NCBI GenBank assembly: GCA_964557155.1
Contig: CAZKZC010000001.1
Location: forward strand, 1-57,443
From: JAHJSY01 sp964557155
GTDB lineage: Bacteria > Patescibacteriota > Minisyncoccia > Minisyncoccales > GWA2-38-27
Reading direction: 5' to 3'
DNA length: 57,443 nt
This document shows, in pieces, positions 14,954-23,650 of this stretch (its first letter is position 1; each line of letters begins with the position of its first letter). A model generated the notes under the pieces. The model searched no databases. It saw only the letters and a program-made list of their open reading frames with translations, and was not told the DNA's origin. The translations under genes and the position numbers were made by a program.

Positions 14954-15976
14954 ATGAGTGATAAGATAAGTTCTTATTTAAGTAAATCATTAATCGTTTT
15001 AGCCGTTTTAATCTTCGGCTTCTTTATTTTCAGCTCAAATTCGGTGTTAAGATCTCTTGAAGATTTTTCTCTTTTAGCTTCAGCTGTAGATTCGGGTCAG
15101 GAATTATTTGTCGCAGGATCTAGTAATATTGCTAGAGAGTCCCCTAATATGAATTTTGTTCAAAATAATAGCTTAGTTGCCGTCGCTCCTCCAATGACGA
15201 TTGATGTTAATACTTTGGGAAGCATGATCGGTGGTATTGAAGAAGATGATGGTACTCGGAAAGAAATTCTTGAATATATTGTTGAGCCAGATGACACTCT
15301 TTCAACAATTGCCGACAAGTTTGATATTTCTTTAAGTACAATTTTAATAGCTAATGATCTCGGGTCTAAGTCAACTATCAAACCAGGTCAAAAACTTATT
15401 ATTCTTCCAGTAACGGGTGTTATTTATCATGTTAAAAATGGAGATACATTGGGTGATATTGCTAAGACATATAAAGGAAAAACAACGGAAATAATTACTG
15501 TTAATAATCTTTCTGGCGAGGGTAACATATTTGTCGGAGATATTTTAGTTATTCCTAATGGGAAAATACAGGTTTCTGGGTCAAGTGCTTACACTGCTAA
15601 TATCCCAGTTGGCTCAAGTTATTTTATTGCTCCTTTAGCCAAATATACAATTACCCAAGGACTTCATTGGTATAATGCTATTGATTTTGCTGCTCCTTGC
15701 GGAACGCCAATATATGCTGCCGCTGCTGGAGTAATTCAGAGAGTGGAATATGGATGGAATGGGGGGGCCGGAAATTATCTTAGAATTTTACATCCCAACG
15801 GTGTCGTTACAATGTATGGACATGTTCAGAAGAGTTTAGTTGTTCCAGGACAAAATGTTTCTCAAGGAGAAAGAATTGCTTTAGTCGGCGGAAAACCAGG
15901 AACAACTGGTGCTGGAATATCAACTGGATGTCATGTTCATTTTGATGTCCGTGGAGCTCGCAACCCCTTTCAATAA
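14954..15976 (+). CDS. LysM-M23 peptidoglycan endopeptidase, membrane anchored
   Basis: 340 residues. A membrane segment (about 14-32), two LysM peptidoglycan-binding domains (EPDDTLSTIADKFDISLSTI, about 113-160; KNGDTLGDIAKTYKGKTTEI, about 170-215) and a C-terminal M23 metallopeptidase with HWYNAIDFAAPCGTPI and CHVHFDVRG, which carry the zinc-binding His, Asp and HxH. It cuts peptide cross-links for wall remodelling. The start at 14954 is chosen because a -10 box ends 7 nt before it; an upstream ATG at 14903 lies inside the promoter. A pilin-domain gene follows 3 bp later, so the hydrolase may open the wall for a filament. Confidence 0.92.
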   Translation: MSDKISSYLSKSLIVLAVLIFGFFIFSSNSVLRSLEDFSLLASAVDSGQELFVAGSSNIARESPNMNFVQNNSLVAVAPPMTIDVNTLGSMIGGIEEDDGTRKEILEYIVEPDDTLSTIADKFDISLSTILIANDLGSKSTIKPGQKLIILPVTGVIYHVKNGDTLGDIAKTYKGKTTEIITVNNLSGEGNIFVGDILVIPNGKIQVSGSSAYTANIPVGSSYFIAPLAKYTITQGLHWYNAIDFAAPCGTPIYAAAAGVIQRVEYGWNGGAGNYLRILHPNGVVTMYGHVQKSLVVPGQNVSQGERIALVGGKPGTTGAGISTGCHVHFDVRGARNPFQ

Positions 15977-15979
15977 TAT

Positions 15980-16468
15980 ATGAAAAAAGCTTTATTCTTA
16001 TTTTTAGTCAGTATGCTTTTCTTTCCGGCTTTCGCCATGGCCAAACCTTTAGTTCCTTGCAGTTTGACTGGTGATGGCGATCTGCCAGCTTGTACGTTTT
16101 GTCATCTTTTTGTAATGTTTGGGAATATTACAGATTTTTTGTTTAAAGAAATAATTCCAATTTTAGCTGGTTTAATGATAGCCATTGGCGGAGTATATTA
16201 TCTTATTAGTCGGGGTGATCCTGAAAAACTGGCTAGTGCTAAGAAGATATTTTCGTCGGTTGCCATAGGCCTCTTGATAGCTTATAGTGCTTGGTTAATT
16301 GTTAATATGTTCTTTTTGGTAATTGGAATATCAGACTGGGAAGGTTTTCGTAATGGTTGGTGGAAAATTAATTGCCCTACGAGTCAAACACAATCATCAA
16401 CGCCTACCTATGATGAGATTGACAAATTAATGAAAGAAAACGAGAACATATTTAAAGTAAAACATTAA
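15980..16468 (+). CDS. Short type IV secretion-type pilin protein
   Basis: 162 residues. A signal peptide (LFLFLVSMLFFPAFAMA) and a pilin domain with two hydrophobic helices (about 45-75 and 90-115) joined by YYLISRGDPEKLASAKKIF, the same signature found in the two large surface-operon proteins. Unlike those it has only a ~50-residue tail. It is co-transcribed with the LysM/M23 gene (3-bp gap). It may be the actual major subunit, with the long proteins as decorated variants; that is inference. Confidence 0.85.
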   Translation: MKKALFLFLVSMLFFPAFAMAKPLVPCSLTGDGDLPACTFCHLFVMFGNITDFLFKEIIPILAGLMIAIGGVYYLISRGDPEKLASAKKIFSSVAIGLLIAYSAWLIVNMFFLVIGISDWEGFRNGWWKINCPTSQTQSSTPTYDEIDKLMKENENIFKVKH

Positions 16469-16471
16469 AAT

Positions 16472-16544
16472 GCCCCTATAACTCAATTGGTAGAGTAACG
16501 GCCTCTTAAGCCGGTTGTTCCAGGTTCAAGTCCTGGTGGGGGCA
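16472..16544 (+). tRNA. tRNA-Lys (CTT)
   Basis: Acceptor GCCCCTA/TGGGGGC, anticodon arm ACGGC-CTCTTAA-GCCGG giving CTT, T loop TTCAAGT. Discriminator A; no encoded CCA. Confidence 0.93.
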
Positions 16545-16615
16545 CAAATATATCAAAACATTATTTAGAGAATCAGGCTTGTTTTTTTTGGAGAGATATG
16601 ATATGCTTAAAAAAC

Positions 16616-16882
16616 ATGTTAAAGACAGAAGAAAAATTAAAGATAATTAAAGAGCATAAAATAAATGATGCTGATACTGGATCTGACGATGTTCAGATTG
16701 TTTTGCTTTCAGAAGAAATTAAAGAATTACTTTCTCACTTAAGGAAGCATCCTAAAGATCTTCATTCTAAAAAAGGTCTTTTAAAAATGGTTTCCCAAAG
16801 AAGAAAACTTTTAAAACATTTAAAAAAGGAAGACGAAAAAAGATATAATAAGATCGTTAAAGCCGTAGGGCTTAAACGATAG
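16616..16882 (+). CDS. rpsO: 30S ribosomal protein S15
   Basis: 88 residues from MLKTEEKLKIIKEHKINDAD, the usual S15 N-terminus; an ATG at 16598 would add six atypical residues. Contains the conserved DTGSDDVQIVLLSEEI and SQRRKLLKHLKKED helices. A primary 16S rRNA binder of the 30S platform. Located upstream of pnp, as in many bacteria, but here separated from it by a repeat-rich gap and a NYN gene. Confidence 0.96.
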   Translation: MLKTEEKLKIIKEHKINDADTGSDDVQIVLLSEEIKELLSHLRKHPKDLHSKKGLLKMVSQRRKLLKHLKKEDEKRYNKIVKAVGLKR

Positions 16883-16888
16883 AATCAA

Positions 16889-16990
16889 GAATTATGAATC
16901 AAGAATCAAGAATCAAGAATCAAGAATCAAGAATCATGAATTCGACGACGTCGTTCATAATTCATTATTCATAATTCATTATTCAAATTT
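16889..16990. repeat. Tandem heptamer tract plus inverted AATTCAT repeats
   Basis: AATCAAG is repeated about five to six times (16897-16935), followed by the palindrome ACGACGTCGT and then ATTCATAATTCATTATT-type repeats roughly complementary to the left side. It fills the rpsO-NYN gap. It looks like slippage-prone filler; no spacers or gene. Confidence 0.8.
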
Positions 16991-17494
16991 ATGGTTATAA
17001 AACATATTGGACAACGCGTAGGAGTATTAATAGATGTTCAAAACCTATATCACTCAGCCAAAAATTTATATAACGCCAGAGTTAATTTCAAAGAGATTTT
17101 AAAAACATCAATAGACGAGAGAAGTTTAATCAGGGTTTTTGCTTATGTTATAAGCACAAAAACGGGAGAAGAAAAACCCTTTTTTGAAGCTCTAACAAGA
17201 CTAGGTATTGAAACAAGAGTTAAGGAATTACAGGAGTTTTATGGAGGAGCAAAGAAAGCTGATTGGGATGTTGGATTAGTTATAGATGCTATTAGAATCG
17301 CTCCTAGCGTTGATACATTGGTAATAGTTTCCGGAGACGGAGATTTTATTTCTTTAGTAGAATATTTAAAAAATCAAGGGAAAAGAGTAGAAGTAGTTGC
17401 TTTCGGAAAATCAGCCTCTTCTAAGTTAAGAGAAATAGCCGACGAGTTTATTGACTTGGGTTCAACTCCCAAAAAATATTTATTAAAAAAATGA
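16991..17494 (+). CDS. NYN/LabA-like PIN-fold nuclease
   Basis: 167 residues of the NYN (DUF88, LabA-like) family, PIN-fold RNases. Acidic catalytic positions are visible in GVLIDVQNLYHSAK, KKADWDVGLVIDAI and VIVSGDGDFISLVEYL. Length is typical for the stand-alone domain. Its stop overlaps the pnp start (ATGA), so it is translationally coupled to PNPase, suggesting a shared role in RNA processing or decay. Confidence 0.88.
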   Translation: MVIKHIGQRVGVLIDVQNLYHSAKNLYNARVNFKEILKTSIDERSLIRVFAYVISTKTGEEKPFFEALTRLGIETRVKELQEFYGGAKKADWDVGLVIDAIRIAPSVDTLVIVSGDGDFISLVEYLKNQGKRVEVVAFGKSASSKLREIADEFIDLGSTPKKYLLKK

Positions 17495-19581
17495 GTAAAG
17501 AAAAATTTAATTTAAAACTAGACGGAAAAGATATTGAAATTGAAACTAATAGCTTAGCCGAACAAGCCAACGGAAGTGCTTTGGTTCGTTGCGGAGACAC
17601 AATGGTTTTAGCAACAGCTGTAATGGATAGACAAGATCGAGAAGATCGTGGGTTTTTTCCTTTGACAGTGGAATATCAAGAAAGATATTATGCTGCTGGA
17701 AAAATTGGTGGTGGGCGCTTCATGAAAAGAGAGGCCAGGCCTTCTGATGAAGCAACTTTAAACGCTAGGATAATAGATAGGTCTATTAGACCAAGATTTC
17801 CTAAAGAGTTGACTAAAGAGATTCAGGTAATTATAACCGTTTTATCTTGGGACGGGGAAAACGATCCAGATGTTTTGAGCTTAATAGCTGCCTCTACTGC
17901 CCTATCAATTTCTAACATACCATGGAATGGTCCTTTGGGGGCCATTAGAGTTTGTCGTAAAGACAACCAGCTTATTCTAAATCCTAGCTATGAAGAACGC
18001 AAAGAAAATGATATAGATATAATGTTTGTCGGACTTTATGAAAAAAAAGAGCTTGTTATTAATATGATCGAGGGTGGTTGTAAAGAGGTGGACGAAAAAT
18101 CAATAATGGATGCTTACGATTTCGGCGAAAAACATATTAAAAAACTGCTTGATTTTCAAAAAGAAATCCAAGATAAAATCGGAGAAGAAAAATATGTTTT
18201 AGAGCCAGCTAAAAAAGACATTGAATTAGAAAAAGAAATAAATGATTTTTTGGGAGACAAATACGAAAAAGCATTCTTTCAAAAAGATAAAGCAAAAAAA
18301 TCAAAAGATATTGAGAGTTTAACAAAAGAACTTGGTTCTTTTCTTGACGAAAAATATCTCGAAGATGATAAAAAGAAATATGCTTTCAACTTTTTAGACA
18401 AAGAAGGAGATAGATTGGTTCATGAAGGAGTGTTAAAAGAAAACAAAAGAGTTGATGGGAGAAGGTTAGACGAAGTTAGAAAGATTACTGCCGATGTGTC
18501 TATTCTTCCAAGAACTCACGGAACAGGATTATTCTCAAGAGGTTTAACTAAATCATTATCAATACTAACTTTAGGATCTCCTGGAGATCAACAGTTAATT
18601 GACGGAATGGAAATAAACGGAGATAAAAGGTTTATGCATCATTACAACTTCCCTCCTTATTCTGTTGGAGAAACTGGTTTTATGAGGGGTCCTGGAAGAA
18701 GAGAAATCGGTCACGGATTGTTAGCCGAAAAAGCATTGACGCCACTTATTCCTAGTTCAGAAGAATATCCTTATACTATTAGAATTGTATCTGAAATTCT
18801 TTCTTCAAACGGTTCTAGTTCTATGGCATCTACTTCTAGTTCTGCTTTAGCTTTGATGGATGCCGGAGTTCCAATTAAAAGATTAGTAACGGGAGTGGCT
18901 ATGGGGTTAATCAAAAATGATAAGGAGTATAAGATACTAACTGATATTCAGGGACCAGAAGATCATCACGGTGATATGGATTTTAAAGTAGCTGGAACGC
19001 GTGAAGGAATTACAGCTATTCAAATGGATGTAAAAATAGAAGGAATAACCAGAGCCATTATGGAAAAAACATTAAAGATGGCTGAAAAGGCACGTTATTC
19101 AATATTAGATGTTATGGAAAAAACCATTTCTAAGCCAGCTGAACCTTCTAAGTATGCACCTCGCATTATAACTATTACAATAAATCCAAGCAAAATTGGT
19201 GAAATAATAGGTCCTGGTGGAAAAGTTATTAACAAGATTATTGATGAGACAGGAGCTCAAATAGATATTGAGGATTCAGGTCAAGTTTTTGTTACTTCTG
19301 ATAATAAAGAATCAGCTGAGAAAGCCGTTAATTGGATTAAGAGTATTGTTGAAGAAGCTGAAATAGGAAAAATATATGAAGGAGAAGTAAAAAAAATTAT
19401 GGAGTTTGGTGCTTTTGTTGAAGTTCTTCCCGGTAAAGATGGTCTAATTCATATTTCTAAATTATCTGATAAAAGAGTAGAAAAAGTTGAAGACATCGTT
19501 AAGGAAGGAGAGATTGTCTCAGTCAAAGTTCTCTCCATAGACGCCCAAGGAAAAATAAGCCTTCAACTTGTTAAAAAATAA
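17491..19581 (+). CDS. pnp: Polyribonucleotide nucleotidyltransferase (PNPase)
   Basis: 696 residues. Phosphorolytic 3'-5' exoribonuclease. Two RNase PH domains (about 5-140 and 310-530, with the conserved GDRRFMHHYNFPPYSVGE-like and GPEDHHGDMDFKVAG segments), a KH domain (IIGPGGKVINKIIDETGA, about 568-620) and an S1 domain (GKIYEGEVKKIMEFGAFVE, about 625-695). Overlaps the NYN gene by 4 bp. The last 86 bp of the gene and its stop region recur at 20513-20598 with four synonymous differences; a DUF3800 gene lies between. Confidence 0.97.
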   Translation: MSKEKFNLKLDGKDIEIETNSLAEQANGSALVRCGDTMVLATAVMDRQDREDRGFFPLTVEYQERYYAAGKIGGGRFMKREARPSDEATLNARIIDRSIRPRFPKELTKEIQVIITVLSWDGENDPDVLSLIAASTALSISNIPWNGPLGAIRVCRKDNQLILNPSYEERKENDIDIMFVGLYEKKELVINMIEGGCKEVDEKSIMDAYDFGEKHIKKLLDFQKEIQDKIGEEKYVLEPAKKDIELEKEINDFLGDKYEKAFFQKDKAKKSKDIESLTKELGSFLDEKYLEDDKKKYAFNFLDKEGDRLVHEGVLKENKRVDGRRLDEVRKITADVSILPRTHGTGLFSRGLTKSLSILTLGSPGDQQLIDGMEINGDKRFMHHYNFPPYSVGETGFMRGPGRREIGHGLLAEKALTPLIPSSEEYPYTIRIVSEILSSNGSSSMASTSSSALALMDAGVPIKRLVTGVAMGLIKNDKEYKILTDIQGPEDHHGDMDFKVAGTREGITAIQMDVKIEGITRAIMEKTLKMAEKARYSILDVMEKTISKPAEPSKYAPRIITITINPSKIGEIIGPGGKVINKIIDETGAQIDIEDSGQVFVTSDNKESAEKAVNWIKSIVEEAEIGKIYEGEVKKIMEFGAFVEVLPGKDGLIHISKLSDKRVEKVEDIVKEGEIVSVKVLSIDAQGKISLQLVKK

Positions 19582-19587
19582 AATCGC

Positions 19588-19622
19588 AAAAACTGCCCGA
19601 GGCCCGTCCTCGGGCAGTTTTT
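19588..19622 (+). terminator. Terminator of pnp
   Basis: AAAAACTGCCCGAGG and its complement around CCCGT, followed by a T run. Its core CGAGGCCCGTCCTCG is the reverse complement of the hairpin core at 3418-3432. Confidence 0.92.
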
Positions 19623-19666
19623 GATTCTCCTTGATTTTACGCTCAATTGATTTATTTTTTGAAACC

Positions 19667-20410
19667 ATGAAAGACTATAAAATTTTAGCGTTAGATGAAA
19701 CAGGCAAAGCTAGCTTTGATCATCCGTCTAAGAACTTTGTTTTATCGGGTTTTATTTTACCAGAAAAGTTAAAACCGAAACTGGATAAATCAATTCGTAA
19801 ATTAAAGAAAAAATATTTTGCTGACGAGGAAATAGTATTTCATTGTAGAGATATGTTACGGAAGAAAGGTTCTTTTGCGATCTTGCGTACAGATTCAGCC
19901 AAAGAATTAAAATTCTGGTCGGAATTTATTTCCATTCTGAACGCAAAATTTTTATCATTAGCTTTTGTTATTGCTGATAAAAATAAAGCTAAAAAAATAG
20001 GATGGAATGATATCGCTATATTAAGACGATCTTATAGTAAAATGTTAGAAGAGTTTACAAAAAAACACTTAATTAAAAATAATGGGAAAATTGTAGCAGA
20101 ATCAGATCCTTATCAAGATAGGTACTTAATAGAAGCACATAATAGATTGCAATCAATAGGTGTACCATCGGAAGGCATTACGGGTTCGGACTATAGAAAT
20201 AAAATTACATCTTTAAGCTTGGTGAATAAATTAAATTTAGATGTAGATGTTCAAATGGCAGATAGTTTAGCGATAATGGCAGATATGGTTTATGGAATGA
20301 AAATTGGCATAAAGAAAAAACCTACGAGAGTACAAGTCATAATGAAGAGACTCATAAATAGAAAAATGACTGACAAAGATAATCCAGGAATTTTTGAAAT
20401 ACTCGTTTAA
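19667..20410 (+). CDS. DUF3800-family protein (probable nuclease-like cargo)
   Basis: 247 residues from MKDYKILALDETGKA. Matches the DUF3800 pattern: an N-terminal LALDETG (usually YIDESG), a central KIVAESDPYQDR, and a C-terminal DVDVQMADSLAIMADMVYGM corresponding to the family's acidic QxAD motif. DUF3800 proteins have an RNase H-like fold prediction and often sit on mobile elements; the biochemical role is unclear. An upstream ATG at 19631 is less likely because the conserved strand begins at 19667. It lies between the two copies of the pnp 3' end, so it looks like inserted cargo. Confidence 0.75.
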   Translation: MKDYKILALDETGKASFDHPSKNFVLSGFILPEKLKPKLDKSIRKLKKKYFADEEIVFHCRDMLRKKGSFAILRTDSAKELKFWSEFISILNAKFLSLAFVIADKNKAKKIGWNDIAILRRSYSKMLEEFTKKHLIKNNGKIVAESDPYQDRYLIEAHNRLQSIGVPSEGITGSDYRNKITSLSLVNKLNLDVDVQMADSLAIMADMVYGMKIGIKKKPTRVQVIMKRLINRKMTDKDNPGIFEILV

Positions 20411-20512
20411 ATCTAAACAAAAAAGCCGACCATGGCTAACCGCACATATATCGACTCTTCATATTTCTATTATAGCCGTTTTCAACAAAGGATGTCAACC
20501 CTCCCCAATGCT

Positions 20513-20598
20513 GTTAAGGAAGGAGAGATTGTTTCAGTAAAAGTTCTCTCTATAGATGCCCAAGGAAAAATAAGCCTTCAACTTGTTAAAAAATAAAA
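20513..20598 (+). pseudogene. Detached second copy of the pnp 3' end
   Basis: 86 bp matching 19498-19583 with four differences, all in third codon positions and all synonymous. It encodes the S1-domain tail VKEGEIVSVKVLSIDAQGKI and on to LQLVKK-stop without a gene body. The synonymous-only divergence suggests that both copies evolved as coding sequence in different genomes before being brought together. Confidence 0.92.
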
Positions 20599-20626
20599 AC
20601 TTGACAAAAACCTAATAATATTTCAG

Positions 20627-20651
20627 AACTCGCCCTGGGCGAGTTTTGTTT
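20627..20651 (+). terminator. Terminator after the detached pnp 3' end
   Basis: AACTCGCC-CTG-GGCGAGTT followed by TTGTTTT. Probably the original pnp terminator, now separated from the gene by the insert. Confidence 0.85.
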
Positions 20652-20974
20652 TATGTTCGTCGTCGGAGGTCCGTACCTCGGATAGCAATCCGAGCTCGGA
20701 CATCTACGCAACTCTTCCGTCGTTTCTCAAGGAGCAATTTTAGTGTTTTAGATGATTTAATAGTAATAGGAGGCTAACCTACAATGGTTCTGGATGTTCT
20801 AGAATAAGTACATAAGTTGTACATATTATGAAACATGAATAAACATTAAATGTGCGAAGCAAATGTGCAAAGCTAAGCTTTGAACATTTTATTTTTTTAT
20901 TTGCTATTTATTTTATTTTTTTTATTATGTTATAATGTTATAATAGATTAAATCAACTTTTAATTTTTAAATTT
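20652..20974. other. Non-coding stretch with overlapping hairpins
   Basis: No gene seen. It holds GAGGT-CCGT-ACCTC (20666-20679), the overlapping CTCGGAT/ATCCGAG hairpin (20677-20694) and CCGAGCTCGG (20690-20699). CTTCCGTCG followed by TTTCTCAAGGAGC (20714-20735) matches sequence around 31037-31091. An AGGAGG followed by a seven-codon ORF (ATG at 20784) may be a remnant. A hairpin AAATGT..CAAAGCT/AGCTTTG..ACATTT near 20861-20890 is followed by a T-rich tract. TATAAT boxes near 20930-20945 probably serve the next gene. Confidence 0.6.
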
Positions 20975-23173
20975 ATGGATCAAGAAATAGACAATAGTAT
21001 TCGTACTATGAAAAAAGACATTCAACGTCTTCAAGGGAAAGACGGTGTTACGACACCTTCTCCAGAGCAAGAAGAAAGAGAAAAAAAGGATAGGCAAAGA
21101 TTGGAAATAGAAGAAAAAATTAAAGAGAGAGAAGAAAGAAAAATCAAACAAGAAGAAGAGCAATTGCTGAGAGATAGAAAAGCAAAAAGATTGAGAGAGG
21201 TTATAATGGAAAAAGAAAGAGAGCTGGAAAAAGAACGAAACGCAGAAGAAAAAATAAAAAAAGAAATACAGGAAGAATTAAAAGTGTCTGGGGTGAAGAA
21301 AAAACCAGAAGATGGTCTTGACTCTAGGGTTGGCGGAGTATTGTCTAGATTCAGGCCTAGAGCAGAGCAAAAGATTGAGCCGATACCTGTGCCAAGACCT
21401 ATTCCAATACCAAGACCAGTGCCAATACCAAAACCCGAGCCAGTTCCTGTTAAAGAATTAACAAAAGAGGAATTTCTCTTAAAAGAAAAAGAAGAAATCG
21501 AGAAAGAAAAAATAGTGGTAGGAAAAGAGCTTAGAGAATTTCTAGGTACAGAATATCCACTAGAAGCTAAAAGGAATCAAATCCTTGCTGAATTAGAGCG
21601 AGTCAAAAAGGGTTTTCTTTCTATTGCCGACAAGGAGAAAAAGATTGAAAATATACAACAAGATCTTGAACGGAAAGAAATGAGTGCTAGTGTAGCCAAA
21701 GAAAGAAAGAAAATAGAAAAAGAAAGATGGAGCATAGAAGAAAAAAGAAGAGAGCTTGAAAAGCAGAGATGGCCATGGGATGAAAAAATTAAAACATTAG
21801 ATGTTGAATTACAGGAAATTGAAAATCAATTGATTGGTTTAAATTCTAAGAGATTAATGTTAGAAAGCAAACAGGGAGAAATTGTTAAAAAGGAGAACGA
21901 AATTGAACTGAAATTAGAAAAAATAGAACTAGAAGTAAGATTGGAGGATATAGCGGATCTTAAATATTCTCTTGAAAATGGAGCTGTTGAGATAGAAAAA
22001 GAAAAAGAGGAAATTAGCAATCAGTTAAAAATCGTCATGGGGAAGGAGAATGAGATAGAAAAAGAAAAAGAGCGGATTGAACAAGAAGAAGCATCGGTTC
22101 AAGACCTAAACAAGAAAAGGGAGCTAGAAAAAGAAAGATGGAATATAGAAGAAAAAAGAAGAGATATTGAAAAAAAGAGATGGGTTTTGGATGAAAGAAT
22201 CGACGAAGCAAAGAATAAATTAGAAAAAATAGAAAGTAGATTCGAAGATCTTCTTAAAAAAGAAGAAGGTACGGTTATCAAATTAGATGAGATAAATAGA
22301 AAGCTGATAGGAGAACCGATTAAACCGATTAAACGGATTATTGTGGAAAAACCTATAGAGAGGTCTGTGGAGAAAATAGAGCCGGTTGGGAAAGCACCTG
22401 TTAAATCGGTAGAACTTGTTGAAGAACCCGAAGAATTAATTTCATCTTCATTCCCTGCAGACAGAGAATTGAGTTTAAAAAGAGCTAGAGAGCGCATAGA
22501 AGCACTCAAAAGAGCTGAAGTCGCAGCGGGTGAGGATGGGAAAGAAGTGGAAAAGAAAAAAGAAGAAGAAACGAGAACCCCAACAGATGAAAAAAGGGAT
22601 ATAGAAATAAAAGTGAAAGAAAAAGAAATCGAACAAAAAGAAATCAGAATTGATTTGGAGGAAAAAGAAAAAAGAAGAAAAGAACTATTAGGAAGATTAC
22701 AGTCGCCCTTAGCTGTTCAGCAAAGAAGGTCTATCCCTATAAAACCAGCTGAGTTCGTTAAGTCGCTTCCTAAAAAACCAACTGGGAAACAAAAAATATG
22801 GCTTAGGATAATAATTGTTGTTTTTGTAATAATTTTACTTACAGCAATTCTTACATTTTGGTATTGGTATCTTAAGGTGAGAAATCAAACTATTATAGAG
22901 TCAGAGCAACCGGCAGTAGAAGAAGAAAAAATTATTGAGGAAGAAGTCGTAGAAGAAGCTTCCAAAGAAATAATTATGGTCATTGTCTCGACAGGTTGGT
23001 TGGAAGCAAGAGAAGAACCAGATGTTGAATCTCCAGCGTTAAGAAGGATATTTAAAGATGAGAGCTATCAATTTTTAGAAGAGTTAAACGGATGGTATAA
23101 GATACAATTGGAGGAAAATTTAGAGGGTTGGGTACCAGCCGATTATGTTAATAAAATAATTAACGAAATATGA
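20975..23173 (+). CDS. Cytoplasmic coiled-coil, single-TM protein with extracellular SH3 domain
   Basis: 732 residues. Long charged coiled coil (about 10-110 and 160-600) broken by a proline-rich linker of repeating PxPxP (about 140-170). A twice-occurring unit, EKERWSIEEKRRELEKQRWP and EKERWNIEEKRRDIEKKRW, lies about 130 residues apart. A membrane segment (IIIVVFVIILLTAILTFWYWY, about 610-630) is followed by a bacterial SH3 domain at the C-terminus (VSTGWLEAREEPDVESPA to EGWVPADYV). SH3 domains of this type bind cell-wall peptides, so the protein may link a cytoplasmic filament or scaffold to the wall. No family recognised. Overlaps the next gene by 4 bp. Confidence 0.8.
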   Translation: MDQEIDNSIRTMKKDIQRLQGKDGVTTPSPEQEEREKKDRQRLEIEEKIKEREERKIKQEEEQLLRDRKAKRLREVIMEKERELEKERNAEEKIKKEIQEELKVSGVKKKPEDGLDSRVGGVLSRFRPRAEQKIEPIPVPRPIPIPRPVPIPKPEPVPVKELTKEEFLLKEKEEIEKEKIVVGKELREFLGTEYPLEAKRNQILAELERVKKGFLSIADKEKKIENIQQDLERKEMSASVAKERKKIEKERWSIEEKRRELEKQRWPWDEKIKTLDVELQEIENQLIGLNSKRLMLESKQGEIVKKENEIELKLEKIELEVRLEDIADLKYSLENGAVEIEKEKEEISNQLKIVMGKENEIEKEKERIEQEEASVQDLNKKRELEKERWNIEEKRRDIEKKRWVLDERIDEAKNKLEKIESRFEDLLKKEEGTVIKLDEINRKLIGEPIKPIKRIIVEKPIERSVEKIEPVGKAPVKSVELVEEPEELISSSFPADRELSLKRARERIEALKRAEVAAGEDGKEVEKKKEEETRTPTDEKRDIEIKVKEKEIEQKEIRIDLEEKEKRRKELLGRLQSPLAVQQRRSIPIKPAEFVKSLPKKPTGKQKIWLRIIIVVFVIILLTAILTFWYWYLKVRNQTIIESEQPAVEEEKIIEEEVVEEASKEIIMVIVSTGWLEAREEPDVESPALRRIFKDESYQFLEELNGWYKIQLEENLEGWVPADYVNKIINEI

Positions 23174-23532
23174 ACAAAAAACTACAGCAAGAATTAAAGG
23201 AAAAATTAGAAAAACAGAAGGTCTCTCTAGAAGTGGAACTTGGAAAATTTGCCAGAAAAGATAAAAAGCTTGATGGAGATTGGGATACTAAATTTCCCGA
23301 AGCAAATGGATCTTCGGGAAGCTCGGCTTTAGAGGATGCTGCCGATCAAGTAACAGAGTATGCCAATTTATTACCGGTAGAACATAATATGGAACTTCGG
23401 CTTCAAGATATAAACAAAGCATTGACTAAGATTAAAAAAGATAAATATGGTAAGTGTGAAAAATGCAATAAAGCTATTCCTGAAGAGCGTTTAAAGATAT
23501 ATCCTGAAGCCACAACTTGTAGTAAGTGTTAA
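23170..23532 (+). CDS. DksA/TraR-type zinc-finger protein
   Basis: 120 residues. An N-terminal coiled-coil hairpin (about 1-85) and a C-terminal four-cysteine zinc finger (YGKCEKCNKAIP ... TTCSKC) identify a DksA/TraR-like regulator, which enters the RNA polymerase secondary channel. The coiled-coil tip lacks an obvious DxxDxA motif (EDAADQ is seen), so ppGpp-dependent DksA function is uncertain. Translationally coupled to the upstream coiled-coil protein (ATGA). Confidence 0.85.
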   Translation: MNKKLQQELKEKLEKQKVSLEVELGKFARKDKKLDGDWDTKFPEANGSSGSSALEDAADQVTEYANLLPVEHNMELRLQDINKALTKIKKDKYGKCEKCNKAIPEERLKIYPEATTCSKC

Positions 23533-23537
23533 AAAAG

Positions 23538-23566
23538 AAGGCAATGATCGCATCATTGCCTTTTTT
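23538..23566 (+). terminator. Rho-independent terminator
   Basis: AAGGCAATGAT-CGC-ATCATTGCCTT with a T run; ends the dksA-like operon before two minus-strand tRNAs. Confidence 0.92.
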
Positions 23567-23569
23567 GAA

Positions 23570-23643
23570 TGGAGCCAGTGGGATTTGAACCCACGACCTC
23601 TCCGAAGCCATCGGAGCACTCTACCAGCCTGAGCTATGGCCCC
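23570..23643 (-). tRNA. tRNA-Ala (GGC)
   Basis: Acceptor GGGGCCA/TGGCTCC, anticodon arm CTCCG-ATGGCTT-CGGAG giving GGC, T loop TTCAAAT, discriminator A; CCA not encoded. Confidence 0.94.
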
Positions 23644-23650
23644 TTTTTTG

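Noticed and set aside
16889..16990. Tandem heptamers considered as a CRISPR array
   Set aside because: Repeats are 7 bp and contiguous, without spacers or cas genes.
20784..20807. Seven-codon ORF after AGGAGG
   Set aside because: Too short to support as a gene; noted only as a possible remnant within the non-coding stretch.
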